A DNA stretch of 17,289 nt, from assembly GCA_050944255.1 (NCBI GenBank), contig JBMNQS010000048.1, forward strand, positions 1-17,289, in the 5' to 3' direction. The notes beneath the pieces were generated by a model. The model worked only from the letters and a program-made list of their open reading frames with translations, made no database searches and was not told the DNA's origin. Each line of letters starts with the position of its first letter. The first letter of the stretch is position 1. The position numbers were made by a program, and so were the translations under genes. This document shows positions 13,820 through 17,289 of the stretch, in pieces. Source of the DNA: JBMNQS01 sp050944255. Lineage in GTDB: Bacteria; Bacillota; Clostridia; Christensenellales; Maliibacteriaceae.

Positions 13820-13849
13820 TTGCTTTACCGCTGCAAGCGGTGGTATAAT
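13820..13849 (+). promoter_or_regulatory. Promoter of the M-box/mgtA transcript with internal palindrome
   Basis: TTGCTT (13820-13825) and an extended -10, TGGTATAAT (13841-13849), with 18 bases between hexamers. An inverted repeat ACCGCT-GCA-AGCGGT (13827-13841) fills the spacer, and another (13787-13792 with 13804-13809) lies just upstream of the -35. Either could bind a repressor, which would add transcription-level control to the riboswitch. Confidence 0.7.
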
Positions 13850-13869
13850 ACTAGCGCACAATCAAATAA

Positions 13870-14026
13870 TGACGGTAGGTGAGGCTACCACAGGGATATG
13901 GATTGCTGCCGCGAAGAAGTGGAGACACTTTAAGCTGGTCAACAGAGGGCGTCGAATACAAGGCGCCATCCAACGCAATTACAAGGTGCACGCGCATCAG
14001 GCCCTGTGAAGCTAAAGCTTGAACGG
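13870..14026 (+). promoter_or_regulatory. M-box (ykoK) magnesium riboswitch
   Basis: The conserved M-box blocks occur in order: GGTAGGTGAGGCTACC (13874-13889), ATTGCTGCC (13902-13910), GGTCAACAGA (about 13937-13946), GTCGAATACAAGG, and GCTAAAGCT near 14011-14019. Stem GGTAG/CTACC closes the first loop, AAGTG/CACTT caps a hairpin (13917-13930), and CACAGGG (13889-13895) pairs with CCCTGTG (14002-14008). The outermost P1 pairing is not clear to me. M-boxes bind several Mg2+ ions; when Mg2+ is plentiful they fold so that a downstream terminator forms. The position before an MgtA ATPase fits exactly. Confidence 0.92.
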
Positions 14027-14052
14027 GAAAGCCCTCTTTTCAGCGGGCTCTA

Positions 14053-14108
14053 AGAAAGCAACAACGGCTTTCTGCCATGGCGTCAGGCTTTGGCGGAAAG
14101 CCTTTTTC
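14053..14108 (+). terminator. M-box expression platform: terminator and competing hairpin
   Basis: AGGCTTT (14085-14091), loop GGCGG, AAAGCCT (14097-14103), then TTTTC form an intrinsic terminator. Just before it AGAAAGC (14053-14059) pairs with GCTTTCT (14067-14073), and the shared AAAGC/GCTTT sequences allow alternative pairings. This suits on/off switching by the riboswitch. Confidence 0.72.
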
Positions 14109-14187
14109 GTGAAGTTTTCGGGAAAACCCACGCCCTTCCCCGCCCGGGCCGGCGGCCTTGCGCGCCGCGGGAGCCAAGTGCAGGTTT

Positions 14188-14259
14188 ATGACCGTTATCA
14201 ACCGATTGTGCGAAAAACCATTCAAATTGGAGGTGAAACCAAGTGGACGCTGGCGGTAG
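14188..14259 (+). other. Candidate leader ORF 1 (23 codons)
   Basis: ATG 14188 opens a 23-codon frame (starting MTVINRLCEK) ending in TAG TAG at 14257-14262. The upstream site (GGGAG near 14169) is weakly placed. It overlaps the start of the next short ORF by 17 bases in a different frame and contains the strong GGAGGTG that would serve that ORF. Coding status is uncertain; the segment may matter as RNA. Confidence 0.3.
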
Positions 14260-14335
14260 TAGATGCGGCATGAGAGCGGACGACAAACCTTCGGGGCCTA
14301 AGCGGCAGACGATGCCGCCGGAGTCCACATGGTTT
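14236..14335 (+). ncRNA. Long interrupted stem in the mgtA leader, candidate structured RNA
   Basis: Three blocks pair in register: AAACC (14236-14240) with GGTTT (14331-14335), GTGGAC (14243-14248) with GTCCAC (14323-14328), and GGCGG (14252-14256) with CCGCC (14315-14319), extended by a U-G and an A-U pair. The internal loops are symmetric (2x2, 3x3), and the apex holds about 54 nt. Alternative pairings exist: GCGGCA at 14265-14270 and 14302-14307 can each pair with TGCCGC at 14313-14318 or 14335-14340. I do not recognise a known riboswitch class. Confidence 0.5.
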
Positions 14336-14344
14336 GCCGCATAA
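14243..14344 (+). CDS. Candidate leader peptide upstream of mgtA
   Basis: GTG 14243 has GGAGGTG (14229-14235) 7 bases upstream, as good a ribosome site as any gene in the window. The 33-codon product contains DDKPSGPK and MPPEST, that is, prolines next to acidic residues. It ends 58 bases before mgtA. In enterobacteria, mgtA leader peptides with proline and acidic codons sense low Mg2+ or proline through ribosome stalling or drop-off; a similar role here is a hypothesis. The ORF lies inside the long interrupted stem, so its translation would open that stem. It may equally be chance coding within a structured RNA. Confidence 0.4.
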   Translation: MDAGGSRCGMRADDKPSGPKRQTMPPESTWFAA

Positions 14345-14402
14345 TGTTCAAATGCCTGCTTCCGTCTGAAAGACAAATTTTCAAGAAATGGAGGTAGGAA
14401 AA

Positions 14403-17132
14403 ATGTTCGGCAACAGGGGAAAGAGAATCACAAGGGCCAATAAAAGGCAACTGATGCAGGAACTGCTCCGGCGCGACAACCTGGAGAGGCTGATGCGCGC
14501 ATCCAGGCGGGATGCCGGGCGGGTGCTCTCCGCTTACCGGAGCAATTTTTCGGGCTTAACCGAAGAACAAGTGGAAAAAAGCCGTGACATGTACGGCGAA
14601 AACGTGGTGGAGCACGGCAAAAAGACGTCGATGCTCCGGCGAATCCTGCAGGTGCTGGCCGATCCGTTTATTTTGGTGCTGGTGGCGCTGGCGGCGGTAT
14701 CGTTCGTCACCGACGTATGGCTGGCCGCGCCGGGCCAGCGCGATTATCTGACGGTGGTCATCATCCTGAGCATGGTGGCCATATCCGGCGCGCTGCGCTT
14801 TGTGCAGGAGCAGCGAAGCGGCAGGGCGGCGGAGAAGCTCACCGATATGATCGAGACCACCACCAACGTACAGCGCCGCGAGAGCGGCAAGCGGGAGATA
14901 CCTCTGGACGAGGTGGTGGTGGGCGACATCGTGCATCTGGCGGCGGGAGACATGGTGCCGGCGGACGTGCGGATCCTCTCGTGCAAGGACCTGTTCGTGC
15001 GCCAGAGCGCCCTGACCGGCGAGAGCGAGCCGGTGGAAAAGCACGCCGAAAAAGTGGGCGACGATTACGATCAGGTGATCGAGTGCCCGAACCTGGCGTT
15101 TATGGGCACCGACGTAATCTCCGGCACGGCCGCGTGCATGGTGCTGGCGGTGGGCGCAGACACGCAGTTTGGCTCCGTAGCCGCGTCACTGGCGGAACCC
15201 AGGGTCAAGACCACGTTTGAAAAGGGCGTCTCGCAGGTGTCCTGGCTCCTGATCCGCTTCATGCTGGTGATGGTGCCGGTGGTGCTGTTTATCAACGGCT
15301 TCACCAAGGGCGACTGGATGGCGGCGCTATTGTTCGCCATTTCGGTGGCGGTGGGCCTGACCCCGGAGATGCTGCCGATGATCGTCTCCACGTGCCTGTC
15401 CAAGGGCGCGGTGGCCATGAGCAGGAAAAAGACCGTCGTCAAGAACCTGAACTCCATACAGAGCTTCGGGGCCATGGACGTACTGTGTACGGACAAGACC
15501 GGCACGCTGACCCAGGATAAGGTCGTTTTAGAATACGGGCTGGACGTGCTGGGCAACGAGGACTTGCGGGTGATCCGCCACGCCTTTCTCAACAGCTACT
15601 ACCAGACGGGTCTGAAAAACCTGATGGATATCGCCATTATCCGCCGCACGAACGAGGAGGCCGAGGGCCAGGGATGGGGCGATCTGTCCACCCGGTACGA
15701 GAAGGTGGACGAGGTGCCCTTTGACTTTAACCGCCGGCGCATGAGCGTGGTGGTGGAAGATAAGAGCGGCAAGCGGCAGATGATCACCAAGGGCGCCGTG
15801 GAGGAAATGCTGGAATGCTGCGCCTACTGCGAGTACAAGGGCCGGGTGCTGCCGCTGACGCAGGAGCTGAAACAAAAGATCCTCGTCACGGCGGACGACC
15901 TGAACGACGACGGCCTTCGGGTCATCGCCGTGGCCCAGAAAACCAATCCGTCGCCGGTGGGGACGTTCTCCGTCGCCGATGAGAGCGATATGGTGCTCAT
16001 GGGCTACCTGGCTTTCCTGGACCCGCCGAAGGAGTCCACCCAGCAGGCGCTGGAGGCGCTTTCAAAGTACGGCGTGACGGTAAAGGTCTTGACCGGGGAC
16101 AACGACCGGGTCACCCGCGCCGTCTGCCGCCACGTGGGCCTCGAATCCGAAAGGATCATCCTTGGAAGCGACATCGAGTCCATGGCGGACGAAAAGCTGA
16201 AGGACGTCCTGGAAAAATATCATATCTTCGCCAAGCTGTCGCCGGAGCAGAAGGCGCGCCTGGTGACGATGCTGCGGGAAAACGGGCACACGGTGGGCTA
16301 CATGGGCGACGGCATCAACGATGCGGCGGCCATGCGGGTCTCGGACGTGGGCATTTCCGTGGACACGGCGGTGGACATCGCCAAGGAGTCGGCGGACGTG
16401 ATCCTTCTGGAGAAGGACCTGATGGTGCTGGAGGAAGGCGTCATCGAGGGCCGGAAGACCTACGCCAACATGATGAAGTACATCAAGCTGACGGCAAGCT
16501 CCAATTTCGGCAACGTGCTGTCGGTGGTGCTGGCCAGCATCCTCCTGCCGTTTCTGCCCATGGCGGCGCTGCACCTGCTTTTGCTGAATTTGATCTACGA
16601 CGTGTCCTGCACGGCGATCCCGTGGGACAACGTGGACGAGGAAATGATTAAAAAGCCCCGGCAATGGAACGCGTCGGGAGTGGCCAGCTTCATGCTGTGG
16701 ATGGGGCCCATCAGCTCCATATTCGATATCGCCACGTTCCTTGTCATGTACTTCCTGGTCTGCCCGCTCTTCTTCGGCGGCCTGACGTTCACGCACCTGA
16801 CGGACCCGGGGATGCGGGCGCTGTACGTCGCCGTATTCCAGGCGGGATGGTTCGTAGAGTCCATGTGGAGCCAGACGCTGGTGATCCACATGATCCGTAC
16901 GGCGAAAATACCCTTCCTGCAGAGCCGGGCGTCCTTTACCGTGACCACCATTACCTTTGCCGGCATCATCCTTCTGACGCTGATTCCCTTTACCGCATTT
17001 GGCGCCATGATCGATTTGGCGCCGTTGCCGGGGGTGTACTTCTCGTACCTGGCGGCCATCGTGATCTCCTACATGGCGCTCATTACGCTGGTCAAGAGGC
17101 GGTACGTGAAAAAATACGGGGAACTGCTGTAA
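14403..17132 (+). CDS. mgtA: Magnesium-transporting P-type ATPase MgtA
   Basis: 909 residues, the MgtA/MgtB (P3B) length. It imports Mg2+ across the cytoplasmic membrane using ATP. Seen are TGES of the actuator domain (205-208), the phosphorylated Asp364 in CTDKTGTLT, TGDN in the nucleotide-binding part, and GDGINDAAA (635-643). The helix 4 segment VGLTPEMLPMIVST and the NLNSIQSFGAMDVLCTD approach are typical of MgtA. There are about ten membrane segments, including four or more after residue 690. I choose ATG 14403 because GGAGG (14390-14394) lies 8 bases upstream; an in-frame ATG at 14388 overlaps that site. Expression is almost certainly controlled by the M-box riboswitch 380 bases upstream. 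Confidence 0.96.
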   Translation: MFGNRGKRITRANKRQLMQELLRRDNLERLMRASRRDAGRVLSAYRSNFSGLTEEQVEKSRDMYGENVVEHGKKTSMLRRILQVLADPFILVLVALAAVSFVTDVWLAAPGQRDYLTVVIILSMVAISGALRFVQEQRSGRAAEKLTDMIETTTNVQRRESGKREIPLDEVVVGDIVHLAAGDMVPADVRILSCKDLFVRQSALTGESEPVEKHAEKVGDDYDQVIECPNLAFMGTDVISGTAACMVLAVGADTQFGSVAASLAEPRVKTTFEKGVSQVSWLLIRFMLVMVPVVLFINGFTKGDWMAALLFAISVAVGLTPEMLPMIVSTCLSKGAVAMSRKKTVVKNLNSIQSFGAMDVLCTDKTGTLTQDKVVLEYGLDVLGNEDLRVIRHAFLNSYYQTGLKNLMDIAIIRRTNEEAEGQGWGDLSTRYEKVDEVPFDFNRRRMSVVVEDKSGKRQMITKGAVEEMLECCAYCEYKGRVLPLTQELKQKILVTADDLNDDGLRVIAVAQKTNPSPVGTFSVADESDMVLMGYLAFLDPPKESTQQALEALSKYGVTVKVLTGDNDRVTRAVCRHVGLESERIILGSDIESMADEKLKDVLEKYHIFAKLSPEQKARLVTMLRENGHTVGYMGDGINDAAAMRVSDVGISVDTAVDIAKESADVILLEKDLMVLEEGVIEGRKTYANMMKYIKLTASSNFGNVLSVVLASILLPFLPMAALHLLLLNLIYDVSCTAIPWDNVDEEMIKKPRQWNASGVASFMLWMGPISSIFDIATFLVMYFLVCPLFFGGLTFTHLTDPGMRALYVAVFQAGWFVESMWSQTLVIHMIRTAKIPFLQSRASFTVTTITFAGIILLTLIPFTAFGAMIDLAPLPGVYFSYLAAIVISYMALITLVKRRYVKKYGELL

Positions 17133-17169
17133 GGGCTGTAAATTGCAAGAAATACAGGCAAAAATCAAA

Positions 17170-17289
17170 ACCACGCGTTGAACGCGTGGTATGCACAAGC
17201 CCTAGAAGGGCATAATGCAGGCGCAGCCCCTTAAGGGGCATCGAAAAAGTCCGCCAACCGCATTACTATTACAGGCCGCCGCTAAAGCG
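17170..17289. mobile_element. Hairpin array, possible end of an IS200/IS605-type element
   Basis: A compact series of hairpins runs to the window edge: ACCACGCGT/ACGCGTGGT (17170-17178 with 17182-17190) with a 3-nt loop, then GCCCT-AGA-AGGGC (17199-17211) flanked by TGCA on both sides, then GCCCC-TTAA-GGGGC (17226-17239), then a CCGCTAAAGCG start of a fourth (from about 17277) cut by the edge. None has a T-tract directly after it, except the possible fourth. Subterminal hairpins with tiny loops are how IS200/IS605 transposases recognise their ends, and the layout resembles such ends in gut Clostridia as I remember them. No transposase is in view, so the identification is tentative; it may also act as the mgtA terminator. 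Confidence 0.42.

Noticed and set aside
14019..14273. An 84-codon TTG-started plus-strand frame in the mgtA leader
   Set aside because: It starts within the M-box and runs through its terminator; no ribosome site at the start.
14225..14345. Leader segment considered as a cobalamin riboswitch because of GGTGAAACC
   Set aside because: The other conserved cobalamin blocks are absent, and the gene downstream transports magnesium.
16062..17198. A 378-codon minus-strand frame opposite mgtA
   Set aside because: Arg/His/Gln-rich shadow of a well-supported gene; no domain recognised.

Overview
The window looks like a chromosomal segment of a GC-rich, low-oxygen member of the Clostridia (Bacillota). 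The reasons are strong AGGAGG-type ribosome binding sites, an M-box magnesium riboswitch, a tRNA-Ser(GCU) very close to the Bacillus type, a split YknXYZ-type ABC efflux system and a TelA/XpaC cluster. No ribosomal RNA or species marker is present, so the genus is open.

Left edge (1-1809): a decayed prophage or genomic island of lower GC than the rest. It holds the C-terminal end of an HK97-type portal protein, then a ClpP-like prohead protease whose reading frame runs straight into a fragment of a type I restriction HsdR subunit. About 520 bases follow without a credible gene, but with short direct repeats and three hairpins that fold best as minus-strand RNA. The stretch ends at a minus-strand tRNA-Ser(GCU). 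The tRNA 3' end faces the phage debris, the usual arrangement when an element has integrated into a tRNA gene.

2014-5792: a four-gene plus-strand operon, xpaC - telA - LemA-like - TPM domain protein, with its own promoter. It probably encodes an envelope-associated module.

5905-9456: a promoter with a 15-bp palindrome upstream drives a membrane-fusion protein, an ABC ATPase and a MacB/FtsX-type permease with overlapping genes, closed by a clear terminator. A small XRE-type regulator follows (9615-9857), with a palindrome over its -10 box, then a hairpin-rich gap.

10147-12638 (minus strand): iolA and iolB of myo-inositol catabolism, with a good promoter and a strong terminator. The other iol genes are not in the window. 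12734-13198 (minus) is a GNAT acetyltransferase, divergent from a small CPFC glutaredoxin-like protein (13424-13687, plus).

13820-17132: a magnesium module. A promoter, the M-box riboswitch, an intrinsic terminator, a second structured leader with overlapping short ORFs, and then a full-length MgtA-type P-type ATPase. The right edge (17170-17289) is a run of hairpins resembling one end of an IS200/IS605-type element cut by the window.

Most genes belong to known families. The parts most worth following up are the structured segment between the M-box terminator and mgtA, the portal/ClpP/HsdR relic beside tRNA-Ser, and the hairpin array at the right edge.
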